Assembly (NCBI GenBank): GCA_026399755.1
Contig: JAPLQI010000123.1
Coordinates: 1 to 64,000, forward strand
Length of the DNA stretch: 64,000 bases
Source: Pseudomonadota bacterium
GTDB lineage: Bacteria > Pseudomonadota > Gammaproteobacteria > Burkholderiales > Chitinibacteraceae
Direction: 5' to 3'
A model generated the notes under the pieces. That model was not told the origin of the DNA. It worked only from the letters and a program-made list of their open reading frames with translations, and searched no databases. The position numbers and the translations under genes are program-made. This document shows, piece after piece, positions 23,519-32,200 of this stretch (position 1 is the stretch's first letter; the number at the start of each line of letters is the position of its first letter).

Positions 23519-24086
23519 ATTGCGTAAGCAAAAGCGCAGTGATGATGAAACATCTGAATCGCAAATTACTATCCGTGGTTATGCTGCCGTTTTCAATAAG
23601 CTGAGCTTTAATTTGGGTGGATTTCGTGAACAGATTGCACCCGGCGCGTTTGATGGTGTGATGAATGATGATGTGCGAGCATTATTTAATCACGATCCTA
23701 ATTTTGTTTTGGGCCGTCTGTGCTCAGGCACACTGCGTCTTGGTCAAGATGCAACAGGGCTTTGGTATGAAGTTGATTTACCGGATACTCAAGTTGCAGA
23801 AGATCTTGCTGAATCTATCGGCCGGGGTGATGTCACTCAATCCAGCTTTGCATTTAGTGTGAGCTACGATGGGCAGAGCTGGGATGAGGATGACGAAGTA
23901 GGCACGGTACGCACGATTGTAAAAATATCGCGCCTGTATGATGTAAGCCCTGTTACCTATCCCGCTTACCCAGATTCAACAATTGCAAAACGTAGCATGA
24001 ATGAGTGGCGAAGCAAATCAACGGCAAAGCAGCAGCATGAGGCTGTGGCAAGCCGTAAACGCCAAATGAAAATTCTCGGTATTTAG
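23463..24086 (+). CDS. HK97-family prohead protease
   Basis: A 207-residue capsid maturation serine protease (U35). It has IRGYAAVFNKLS near the N-terminus, the catalytic His in FNHDPNFVLGR near residue 76, and the Ser in VTQSSFAFSV near residue 125. It would cleave the N-terminal delta domain of the major capsid protein. Coupled translation with the portal gene is suggested by the overlap. Two terminators follow directly. Confidence 0.92.
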   Translation: MTTVVEVMERRVQETGKLELRKQKRSDDETSESQITIRGYAAVFNKLSFNLGGFREQIAPGAFDGVMNDDVRALFNHDPNFVLGRLCSGTLRLGQDATGLWYEVDLPDTQVAEDLAESIGRGDVTQSSFAFSVSYDGQSWDEDDEVGTVRTIVKISRLYDVSPVTYPAYPDSTIAKRSMNEWRSKSTAKQQHEAVASRKRQMKILGI

Positions 24087-24101
24087 TTTTTTCCTTGAAG
24101 A

Positions 24102-24150
24102 CCCACTATTCGGTGGGTTTTTTTATGCCCGCCGCGCGCGGGTTTTTTTT
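24102..24150 (+). terminator. Two tandem intrinsic terminators before the capsid gene
   Basis: ACCCAC-TATTCG-GTGGGT followed by T7, then CCCGC-CGCGC-GCGGG followed by T8. Both lie in the 77-base gap between protease and capsid genes. Confidence 0.8.
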
Positions 24151-24163
24151 ATTGGGGTTTTAG

Positions 24164-25417
24164 ATGGATAAGAAGCTACAAGAACGGCGCGCGGCGCTGG
24201 CCAAGCAAATGCGTGATCTACATACGCTGGCAGAGAAAGAAAGCCGTAGTTTTACCTCTGATGAAGATTCAGCATGGGCCAAGATGGAGGCAGACCTTGA
24301 TGATCTTGATAAGCAGATTCAGCGCTCTGGCAAATTGCATGCTCTGGATCTTGATTTAGGCAGTAGTACAGGTGTTCGTTCGCTTGCAGGTGATGATGGT
24401 GCAGGAGCGGCGGATGACGAGTTGTCGCATAGCACTATTTTCCGTTCATTTTTAATGAATGGTATTAGTGGGATGTCATCGCAAGAGCAGGGGATTGCTC
24501 GCCGCTATATGGATCAGTCTAAGGAGCTCCGCGCATTTGCTGCGGGTTCTGCGGGTGCAGGTGGTGTGACAGTCCCCCCTGACTTTTTGAAAAAACTGGA
24601 AATTGCCTTAAAAGCATTCGGTGGAATGCTGAATGTGGCTGAAATTATGCCTACCGATACTGGGGCGGTATTGCCAATGCCGACCTTTAATTACACAAAT
24701 GTCCTTGCAACAATTATCGGTGAAGGCCAGTCCAGTAACACAGATAACAGCACTCCTTTTGGTGTTGCTAATTTAGGCGCATATACTTACCGCACACCAA
24801 TTTTGCCGATTTCATATGAATTTCTGCAAGATTCAGCCTTCGGTGAGCAATATATTATTGATGCGCTGGCTGGATCAATTGCCAGGGGTTATAACGCCCA
24901 TGCTACGACAGGGGACGGCGTTGGCAAGCCTCGCGGGATTTTGTTAGATGCAGCTGCAGGTAAGGTTGGTAGTACTGGGCAAACGAATATAGTTACTTAC
25001 GATGATGTGATCGATCTCATTCATTCTATCGATCCTGCTTATCGTGTTGGCAGTAAGTTTATGTTGCATGATTCATCATTAAAGGTTTTGCGTAAGCTTA
25101 AAGACACGACTGGCCGTCCAATTTGGACGCCTGGCTACGAGTCCGGTATTACCGGCCTTGCTCCAGATAGTTTGTGCGGCTATGGCTATGAAATTAATCA
25201 AGATATGCCAGTAATGGCGGCCAATGCCAAATCAATTATCTTTGGTGCACTGAACAAATATAAGGCGCGTATTGTGCGTGGAACATCCGTTTTACGCCTC
25301 ACTGAGCGCTATGCAGAAAATCTGCAGGTTGCGTTTTTATTATTTGCTCGCATGGATGGTCGTTTGCTGGATGCAGGCGCAAATCCAGTGAAGTATTACG
25401 CCAATTCTGCGACTTAA
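24164..25417 (+). CDS. Major capsid protein, HK97 fold
   Basis: A 417-residue capsid subunit. Residues 1-100 are a charged helical delta domain (LQERRAALAKQMRDLHTLA and onward) expected to act as scaffold and be removed by the protease. The mature part starts near GSAGAGGVTVPPDF. HK97-fold segments such as TPILPISYEFLQDSAF, GVGKPRGIL and INQDMPVMAANAKSIIFG are present. It follows the two terminators with no obvious promoter of its own. Confidence 0.95.
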   Translation: MDKKLQERRAALAKQMRDLHTLAEKESRSFTSDEDSAWAKMEADLDDLDKQIQRSGKLHALDLDLGSSTGVRSLAGDDGAGAADDELSHSTIFRSFLMNGISGMSSQEQGIARRYMDQSKELRAFAAGSAGAGGVTVPPDFLKKLEIALKAFGGMLNVAEIMPTDTGAVLPMPTFNYTNVLATIIGEGQSSNTDNSTPFGVANLGAYTYRTPILPISYEFLQDSAFGEQYIIDALAGSIARGYNAHATTGDGVGKPRGILLDAAAGKVGSTGQTNIVTYDDVIDLIHSIDPAYRVGSKFMLHDSSLKVLRKLKDTTGRPIWTPGYESGITGLAPDSLCGYGYEINQDMPVMAANAKSIIFGALNKYKARIVRGTSVLRLTERYAENLQVAFLLFARMDGRLLDAGANPVKYYANSAT

Positions 25418-25426
25418 CTAACCCAA

Positions 25427-25449
25427 GGGCTGCAATGCAGCCCTTTTTT
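25427..25449 (+). terminator. Intrinsic terminator after the capsid gene
   Basis: GGGCTGC-AAT-GCAGCCC stem followed by T6, directly after the capsid stop. Confidence 0.8.
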
Positions 25450-25462
25450 ATTGGAATTCAAA

Positions 25463-25672
25463 ATGGCTGAGAAAACAGTAAAAGTGGTCGTGCTTGCGGA
25501 TACCCCTCTTGATGGCAAGTCGTACTTGTCTGGTAACGTGATTGAAGTATCTGAAAAAACAGCAAAGTCGTTGCTTAGTGGTGGCGTTGTTGATGATAAC
25601 GCCGATGCGGTCGCATATTGGCTGACGCAAGGTAAGTTAATCGTGCATAGCGTAGCTGAAGCTGCTGAGTAA
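25463..25672 (+). CDS. Small head-module protein
   Basis: A 69-residue protein, MAEKTVKVVVLADTPLDGK and onward, with a beta-rich N-terminal half and a short helical end. Small proteins of this kind sit between capsid and connector genes in many HK97-type phages. The exact role is unknown. The frame can be extended to a TTG at 25451, but the ATG at 25463 is preferred. Confidence 0.65.
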   Translation: MAEKTVKVVVLADTPLDGKSYLSGNVIEVSEKTAKSLLSGGVVDDNADAVAYWLTQGKLIVHSVAEAAE

Positions 25673-25712
25673 TTACACATAGTCTAGTCAGTCTAGGCTT
25701 TTAGGATCGCCA

Positions 25713-26258
25713 ATGATCACCCAGCTCACTCTTCCGGCTAGTGAGCCGGTAAGCCTTGCGGTAATGAAATCCTATTTACGGGTAGAGGGTGCGGACGACG
25801 ATGTGCTAATTGGTATGCTGATTAGCTCTGCACGTCGTTTTGCAGAAAATTACACAGGGCGAATTATTGCTCAACGTGATTTTAGAATTGACGCCGTCAG
25901 TTTTGGTGATGGAGTCTTGCCACTTAGTCCCGTGGCTGGCATTTCTAGCGTGAAATATTTAGATGCCAATAAAGTTCTGCAAACATTAGCTGGGCTGGAT
26001 TTCTGCCCACATCCGTTATCTCCTCAGTTGTTTCCCCCAGCGACAGGCTGGCCAGCAGTGACAAAGCAGTGGAATGCGGTCCAAATCATTTGCACTGCAG
26101 GGATGAATCCTGTTCCTGAAGATATTCAAAATTGGATCATGCTCCGGGTTGTTACTGCGTATGAGCAACGCTCAGCTGTGATTGACTTAAAGACAACTGA
26201 ACTTTCCCGCTCCTTTGTTGATGGGCTACTTGATTCCTATTGTGTGGTGGCGTTATGA
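25713..26258 (+). CDS. Head-tail connector (gp6-like)
   Basis: A 181-residue adaptor of the HK97 gp6 type that would bind below the portal ring. Family features are SLAVMKSYLRVEGADDDVLIG near the start, ARRFAENYTGRII, the beta region LPLSPVAGISSVKYLD, and the late helix IQNWIMLRVVTAYEQR. Its stop overlaps the next start (TTATGA). Confidence 0.88.
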   Translation: MITQLTLPASEPVSLAVMKSYLRVEGADDDVLIGMLISSARRFAENYTGRIIAQRDFRIDAVSFGDGVLPLSPVAGISSVKYLDANKVLQTLAGLDFCPHPLSPQLFPPATGWPAVTKQWNAVQIICTAGMNPVPEDIQNWIMLRVVTAYEQRSAVIDLKTTELSRSFVDGLLDSYCVVAL

Positions 26259-26569
26259 ACCCCGGCAAATTAAACCAGCGAATCGTATTAAAAAAACGGG
26301 GGGAGCAGCGTAATGACTATGGCGAGTCTCAGGATATTTGGACTGATCTTGCTAAGGTTTGGGCAGAAGTGACTGCATTGCGCGGATATGAACGTACAGA
26401 GGCCTATTTAGCTGATGCACGCAGCAGCTGGCGTTTGGTGATTCGAAAAATACCGGGAATCACTACGGCGTTGCGCGTGCAGCATGGCTCTCGGGTGCTG
26501 GAGGTCAAATCGGCGCTGCCAATTGGTACCAGTGCATTTATTGAGCTGATCTGTGAGGCAGTGGAATGA
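26255..26569 (+). CDS. Head closure protein (gp7/SPP1 gp16-like)
   Basis: A 104-residue beta-barrel head-closure protein: PGKLNQRIVLKKRG, YGESQDIWTDLAKVWAEV and RSSWRLVIRKIPGI are typical. It would sit between connector and tail terminator. The ATG at 26255 overlaps the previous stop. The longer frame from 26240 has no support. Confidence 0.88.
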   Translation: MNPGKLNQRIVLKKRGEQRNDYGESQDIWTDLAKVWAEVTALRGYERTEAYLADARSSWRLVIRKIPGITTALRVQHGSRVLEVKSALPIGTSAFIELICEAVE

Positions 26570-27054
26570 GTGACGGATTATCGGTAGTAGGGAATGCCGA
26601 GATTGCTCAAAAGCTGCTGGATTTGGCAGATATCGGCAAGCGGCGGCACGTTCTCGGGGCGCTTTACCAGGGGGCGGTGGTTTATCGCAAGGCGATTGAG
26701 GCGACGGCGCCGCAAAAGACGGGTTTTTTGAAGAAGTCGATTGCGGCTTGGCGAGTGCCAAAGCGTTATCAGCTTGATCAAAACATTCCAGAGGCCAAGG
26801 CTGGCGTGGTGCGAAATGTTTTTCGTTTAAATCGCCCTCGTCGCGTCGCTTTAACAGGGCGGCGCGCCAAAAATAAAAAGGGCAGCAGGCGCTTTGCTGT
26901 TGTGAATGCGTTCTATGCCCGCTACGTGGAGTATGGAACAAGCAAAATGGCGGCTAAGCCGTTTGTCAGGCCTGCCTATGCCGCCGCTCAGTCTGCAGCG
27001 TTTGCTGCGGTTTCAAATAACATCAGTAAAGCGATGGCAAGGATTACAAAATGA
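26566..27054 (+). CDS. HK97 gp10-like tail-head joining protein
   Basis: A 162-residue protein of the HK97-gp10 family. APQKTGFLKKSIAAW near residue 45 and FYARYVEYGTSKMAAKPFVRPA near residue 115 are the family hallmarks. It is thought to complete the neck. It overlaps both neighbours by four bases. Confidence 0.9.
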   Translation: MSDGLSVVGNAEIAQKLLDLADIGKRRHVLGALYQGAVVYRKAIEATAPQKTGFLKKSIAAWRVPKRYQLDQNIPEAKAGVVRNVFRLNRPRRVALTGRRAKNKKGSRRFAVVNAFYARYVEYGTSKMAAKPFVRPAYAAAQSAAFAAVSNNISKAMARITK

Positions 27055-27455
27055 CCCGTTTAGAGCAGATTGTACAGGCCCTCTATACCAAGCTTTCAGG
27101 TGTTGCCAGCTTGTATGTGATGCGCTTGCGGGCCTTTGAGGAAAGCGAGCTGCCTGCAAGTAATTTGGTGATTGACGGTGTTTCCCCCGCAGAGCGCAGT
27201 GTGCTGGGCGCTAAAGATTGGGATTTAAAATTTACTGTAGTCAGCATGGTTAATGGCGATGCTCCGTTTGCGGCTTTAGAGTCTCGGCGCAGTTTGGTTC
27301 ATACCGCATTAATGACTGACCCGCGTTTGGGTGGGGTGGTTACAGATATTTCTGCACACGGCTTTGAGATAGAGCCTGATCCTGAGCTGCCGCTGGTACG
27401 GATGTGGCAGCACTTTACTTTGCAATATCGAAACAATAGCGAACTGGAGGTTTGA
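27051..27455 (+). CDS. Tail completion/terminator protein
   Basis: A 134-residue protein in the position and size range of tail terminators (lambda gpU, DUF3168-like). Visible features are a helical N-terminus, a central VISMVNGDAPFAALESR-like helix and a C-terminal strand MWQHFTLQYR. Function is inferred mainly from gene order between gp10-like and tail tube genes. Confidence 0.7.
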   Translation: MTRLEQIVQALYTKLSGVASLYVMRLRAFEESELPASNLVIDGVSPAERSVLGAKDWDLKFTVVSMVNGDAPFAALESRRSLVHTALMTDPRLGGVVTDISAHGFEIEPDPELPLVRMWQHFTLQYRNNSELEV

Positions 27456-27458
27456 TTT

Positions 27459-27620
27459 TTGGAACTACCACAAACTGGCGGGGCCTACACCCGCGACCCC
27501 GTTACCGGGGAGCTGACCCAAGTCAGCCAACCACAACCCGCTCCGGCGGGTTTTTTTACGCCTGCAGAAACGGAGGTGAATAGTGCAATCAAAGAAACGG
27601 CTGATCTGCGTAAAGCTTGA
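27459..27620 (+). CDS. Small phage protein with YTRDP motif (53 residues)
   Basis: A TTG start eight bases after a perfect GGAGG opens a 53-residue frame: LELPQTGGAYTRDPVTGEL and onward. GG-[AS]-YTRDPxTGEL is a pattern I recall in short proteins of other phages, but no function is known. The frame contains a terminator hairpin and overlaps the tail tube gene by 38 bases. Confidence 0.6.
   Translation: MELPQTGGAYTRDPVTGELTQVSQPQPAPAGFFTPAETEVNSAIKETADLRKA
27535..27557 (+). terminator. Intrinsic terminator before the tail tube gene
   Basis: ACCCGC-TCCG-GCGGGT stem followed by T7, inside the small YTRDP frame. Confidence 0.7.
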
Positions 27621-28497
27621 GTCAACGTATGGAACGGATGCAACACCGACGGGAGCGCAAGCGATTCAGGTGCGTGATCTGTCGATTACTCCGCTGGAAA
27701 ACGACGCGCTGGATCGCCAGATTGTCCGGCCCTACCTGGGCGGCTCCGACAAAATTATCAGCGGCTCGCGCGTCAAGATTGAAGTTGAAGTGGAATTAAC
27801 AGGCTCAGGGGCTGCAGGTACTGCGCCGAATGTTGATGCGTTGCTGCGGGCTTGCGGCATGGCGGTGGTGACGACGGCTGGTGTTTCGGTTGTGTATACC
27901 CCGATTTCCGGTGGTTTTGAATCGGCAACCATGTATTACAACCAAGACGGGCTGCTGCATAAAGTAACCGGTGGCCGTGGCACATGGGCGCTTGCACTCA
28001 AAGCCAAGGCGCTGCCGACGCTTAAATTCAGTATGACCGGACTTTATAACCCTGTTGTGGACGCAGCCATGCTGGCCTCTACATTCAGTGCCGTTCAAGT
28101 GCCGCTGCCTGTTGGTTCAGCAACTACAGTGAGCCTGCATGGTTATGCCGGGCGTATGGATGCGTTGAATATCAACCTCGGTGCATCCGCAGTTTACCGT
28201 GAGCTCGTCGGCTACCGTGGTGTGGAAATCAGTGATCGTGCTGTTGAAGGTGATATCTCGATTGAGATGCCACCTATTGCAGCTAAGGATTGGTTTAGCG
28301 CTGCGCTGAATACCAATGTCGGCACATTGGCAGTTACCCATGGGATTACCGCAGGGAACATCGTACAAGTGGATGGGCCACGGGTCTCTGTGAACTCACC
28401 GGCTTATGAAGAATCCGACGGGGTGGTCATGCTCAAAATGGGTCTTTCATTGACCCCATTGGCCGGTAATGACGACGTTAAGCTAACGTTCCGCTAA
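27583..28497 (+). CDS. Tail tube protein
   Basis: A 304-residue major tail protein. It begins QSKKRLICVKLESTYGTDATPTG, a pattern common to siphophage tube proteins, and continues with beta-rich sequence and a second domain from about residue 200. A GTG start follows GGAGGT. It precedes the tail assembly chaperone pair, the usual tube position. Polymerised, it would form the long non-contractile tail. Confidence 0.88.
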   Translation: MQSKKRLICVKLESTYGTDATPTGAQAIQVRDLSITPLENDALDRQIVRPYLGGSDKIISGSRVKIEVEVELTGSGAAGTAPNVDALLRACGMAVVTTAGVSVVYTPISGGFESATMYYNQDGLLHKVTGGRGTWALALKAKALPTLKFSMTGLYNPVVDAAMLASTFSAVQVPLPVGSATTVSLHGYAGRMDALNINLGASAVYRELVGYRGVEISDRAVEGDISIEMPPIAAKDWFSAALNTNVGTLAVTHGITAGNIVQVDGPRVSVNSPAYEESDGVVMLKMGLSLTPLAGNDDVKLTFR

Positions 28498-28502
28498 TCA
28501 AT

Positions 28503-28525
28503 CCCCGCATTTGCGGGGTTTTTCT
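28503..28525 (+). terminator. Intrinsic terminator after the tail tube gene
   Basis: CCCCGC-ATTT-GCGGGG stem followed by a T-rich run (TTTTTCTTTT). Confidence 0.8.
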
Positions 28526-28540
28526 TTTAAGGGTGTTCAT

Positions 28541-28876
28541 ATGTTCCAGTTAGCTGCAATTACTACCTTTTGGCGTGAGCTGAAATTCACCGAGCAGGTA
28601 CTTAAAAACGAAGAAAAAGAATTCGCCTTCAAATTGCAATTCAAACGCCTGCCCACTGAAGAGCTTGAACGACGCACGGGTGTAGAAGGCAAAGAAACTA
28701 TGCAGGAATTTCTGCCTGACGTGGTCACGGACTGGGATGGCGTTGCGGGCGAGGATGGGCAGCCATTACCGTTTACTCCCGATAATTTTAAATCTCTGCT
28801 GCAGGTGGCCGGCATCGCTCCACTGGCGTTTAGCACCTATATCCGCGAATCGGCGGTACTGCGCGCAAAAAACTAG
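28541..28876 (+). CDS. Tail assembly chaperone, short form (G-like)
   Basis: A 111-residue acidic protein in the gpG position. It binds the tape measure during tail assembly in related phages. The last codons are GCA AAA AAC TAG, so the canonical slippery heptamer A-AAA-AAC touches the stop codon. A -1 slip would extend it into the following frame (to 29196) and give a G-T fusion of about 218 residues. The start ATG at 28541 follows AAGGGTG. The longer frame from 28511 overlaps the terminator. Confidence 0.82.
   Translation: MFQLAAITTFWRELKFTEQVLKNEEKEFAFKLQFKRLPTEELERRTGVEGKETMQEFLPDVVTDWDGVAGEDGQPLPFTPDNFKSLLQVAGIAPLAFSTYIRESAVLRAKN
28867..28873 (+). promoter_or_regulatory. -1 programmed frameshift site A-AAA-AAC
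   Basis: The heptamer is phased correctly (gcA AAA AAC TAG), directly before the stop of the chaperone gene. The -1 frame runs open through 29196. Gene order, phase and distance match the conserved G/GT frameshift of siphophages. Confidence 0.8.
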
Positions 28877-28878
28877 CC

Positions 28879-29196
28879 ATGGCTGCCCGCGCCATGGTTG
28901 GGCGCGAGCAGCCAAGCTTGCAGGATGATGCTGTTGTTTTGGGCGTTATTTTGCCGGCAGAGCTAGTCAATGAAGATGAGTCTGACTCAGAGCTTTTCCC
29001 CGAGCTGGTCCCTGTTGTGCAGTTTTTTTCCACCTGCCTGACGCAATGGCGGGTGGGCGCTGGCGGTGCGGTCGGACTGGACTATCTGGCTGTCAAAATG
29101 ATTGCTGATACCCAGGGCTTGCCGTGGAGCTCACAGCTGCTAAGCGATATTCAGGGTATGGAATACGAGGTGCTGACAGCACTGTCCAGCCAGTAA
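28879..29196 (+). CDS. Tail assembly chaperone, T part (made by frameshift)
   Basis: The T-domain frame, 105 residues from the ATG at 28879, but probably translated mainly as the C-terminal part of a G-T fusion. It carries LPWSSQLLSDIQGMEYEVL near the end, like DUF1799-type chaperones. It lies just before the tape measure gene. The internal ATG has no good ribosome site, which supports expression by frameshift. Confidence 0.78.
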   Translation: MAARAMVGREQPSLQDDAVVLGVILPAELVNEDESDSELFPELVPVVQFFSTCLTQWRVGAGGAVGLDYLAVKMIADTQGLPWSSQLLSDIQGMEYEVLTALSSQ

Positions 29197-29226
29197 TAAA
29201 TAAAATAAATTAACGGGGGTGGGCTC

Positions 29227-32200
29227 ATGGCGAATAACGAACTGCAGATCAGAATTACCGCCGATGGCCGCGTTTTAGTTGCAGAAGCTGGCAGGGCTAC
29301 CCGGGCATTAAATGCGATTGGTGTTCAGGCTACCGCCACCAGCCGTGATATGGATCGCATGGCCGATGGAATTGACCAGCTGAACCACCGGTTTTCCAGC
29401 ATGGGCAATATTGCGACTACAGCGATTGGCGCATTAATGGGCGGGTTTAGCATTCATGGCATTGTGTCTATGAATGATGAGCTCACAAATATGGAATCCC
29501 GCCTTAAGCTGGTGACCTATGGCTCAGCTAATTTAGCTGCAGTGCAGGATGATTTATTTGCTCGCACTCAAAAAGCCCAGACCGGCTTTCAAGATACTGC
29601 CAATTTGTATGTACAAATGGCTCGCTCCACCAGTGGGCTGGGGGTGCAGCAGGCGACTGTGATTGACTTTACTGACAAGGTCAGTAAAGGGTTGACCATT
29701 TCTGGTGCTGCGGCAGAAAGTGGCCGTGCAGCACTAACCCAGTTCTCCCAGGCCATGCAGTCAGGTGTGCTGCGTGGGGAGGAGTTTAACTCCCTGAATG
29801 AACAGGCTCCATTTTTACTGGATGCGTTAGCTATTGGTTTGGGTAAAGCGCGTGGTGAGTTAAAGGGGCTGGCAGACGATGGTCAGCTGACTGCAGAAGT
29901 GGTTTTCCCCGCCATGCTGCGTGGTATGTCTGGGATTGACGCGCAGTTTGCACAAATCACTCCTACAGTTGGCCGCGCAATGCAGGCCCTGCAGGATCAT
30001 GGCGCTGTAGCATTGCATCAGTTTGATAAATCATCCGGTGCATCGCAGGCGTTGGCACGCTCAATTACGTTTGTTAACCAAAATCTGGATAGCATGCTGT
30101 CTGTGTTGGGGTTAGTAGCTGAGGGCGGCGCGCTGTTGGCCACGGTTTATGCAGGGAAAATCACCAGCGCGTTTGTGTCTGGCAAAATTGCTGCATTTGA
30201 AAAAATTCAAGCTAACCAGGCTCTTTTAGCTTCTGAGGCAGAGCTTGCTGCTAGTGCTGCTGTGCGCGCCGAGCGCATGCAACAATTAGCTGTGCAGGAT
30301 ATGAACAGAGCTCGGTCGGCTGTGATTGCTGCAGAGCAGCAGGTTGCTGCAGAAGTGGCGGTTAGTGTAGCAGAGCAAAATGCGCTGGTAGCATCATTAG
30401 CTGCTGATCGTGAGCGCTATGCATCAACGGCAATACAGATTCGGAGCGAGCTGCAGCTTGAGCAAGTCCGGCTGCAGGCGCAGATCAATAGCATTGGTCG
30501 CGCGCAGCGAACGCAAGCCATGGCCGCCCTATCAATAGAGTTGGCTGCGGCCAATACGGCATTAGCCAGAACAGAGGCGGCATTAGCTGCTGCAGAGGTG
30601 GAAGCGGCTGCAGCGGCCAATGCATCGTCAGCCGCACAATCGCGGTTAACCGTAGCACGTGAGGCCAGTGTTGTGGCTACCGGCGAAGCCGCTGCAGCCA
30701 CCCATGCACTAAAAATTGCCCAGCTTGAAGCGGCCACTGCAAGTACCGCCGCTGCGGGGGCTTCCGGTGTGTTTAGCGGGGCCATGGCCATGCTTGGCGG
30801 GCCAATCGGTCTTGCGGTGATTGCCCTGGGCTTGCTTGTTTTTAATTGGGATAAAGTTGCAGATGCGGCGGGTAATGCGGCTACCGCCAGCCAAAAGGCA
30901 GTCTCGGATATTGCTGCTGCATTAGGGCAACGAAAAGTAGCGGCAGCCAATGATGCAAGGGATGCGCTAAAGCAATCTTTAGCCGATGCAAATGCAGAAA
31001 TTGGGCAGATGGATCAGTTGCTTAGCAATAAGGGCTTAAGCGAGTCATTACGCAAAACGTATAGCGAGCAGCGTTCTACTTGGGTAAATATCGCCTCTGA
31101 TCGCCGTAATGCCCTGCAAACCGCAAATAAAGAGATTGCCGACTTTAAAGAGAAGCAGGCTAAAGAGGCTAATGCTGTTCCAGAGCGAGTTTACGATGCC
31201 AAAGATGGAAAAGTGTACACCGATGCTCAAAAGGCTAAGGATATGCCTGTTGGTCTGGGTGTTGCCACGACAACTAAGGACTACATCGAAAAGCGCCGCA
31301 ATGACGCCCAGCAGCTCAGCGATGCGCTAAAAGAAGAAGGCAAAGAGTATCAGCGCCAGCTGAAAATTGCCGATGGTAACGCTGAGCTGTTAAAACAGGT
31401 TAATGAAGCCCATCAAAACGCTTTAAAGAAAATCAACGAGCAGTACGGCGAAAAAGGCAAGAAATCGCGGGGCGGAATTGCTGCAGCCTCCGATACGCAG
31501 CTTGCCGGGTTGGCCAGCAAGATTGCAGCGGCTGAGCAAGAGTCTGTTTCAACGCAAAAGCTGAATGAAGGGCAAAAACTCGCTATCACGATTGGTGAGC
31601 AATTAGCGCGCACGACAGATAACAAAGTCCGCGCCAGCCTTGAAGCAAAGCGGGTGCTGGCTGAAGAGCTGGGAGCGCTACAGCAGCATAATGAAGTTGA
31701 AAAAGACTACGCAGCGCAGAAAGAAAAGCAGGCCGATTCTCGCGCTAAAGAGCTGTTGGCTTTGCGTAATGAGGTTACCGGCTGGCAGGATAAGATTGCC
31801 ACTTTTGGCATGGCCAAAAGCGCTATCGATGCGCTGGAGCTCAGCAAGCTGGATGCCCTGCTGACTGACAAAGAGTGGTCGCAGGCGCTGGACCAAAATA
31901 ATATGGGCCTGGCGACTGAAATTCAGTTTTTGAAAGAAAAGCGTGCGCTCATGGGGCAAAAGCTTGAGTCTCAGCAGCAGTATGAAGGTATGGATGAGGC
32001 TGATAAATCAAGTAAAAAAGATTTAAAGGCAGAGGTTAAGGAGCAAGCCAAGGGCCTGAAAGAGTTGGAAGGGGTTTATCGCGGCGTGTTTCAAGGCTTC
32101 GAAGACCAGCTGGTAAACATGACGACAAAGGGCGAATTTAGTTTTCGGGGCATGATCGATAGCATGATTAGCGATCTGATGCGCTTGATGATTCGTCAGC

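Noticed and set aside
26408-26941. 177-residue minus-strand frame in the head-closure genes
   Set aside because: It lies antisense to two well-supported overlapping genes and its product (His, Pro and Ser rich) resembles no protein.
30417-30950. 177-residue minus-strand frame in the tape measure gene
   Set aside because: It is the antisense of an Ala-rich coding region. The long open frame comes from GC-skewed codons and has no start signal.
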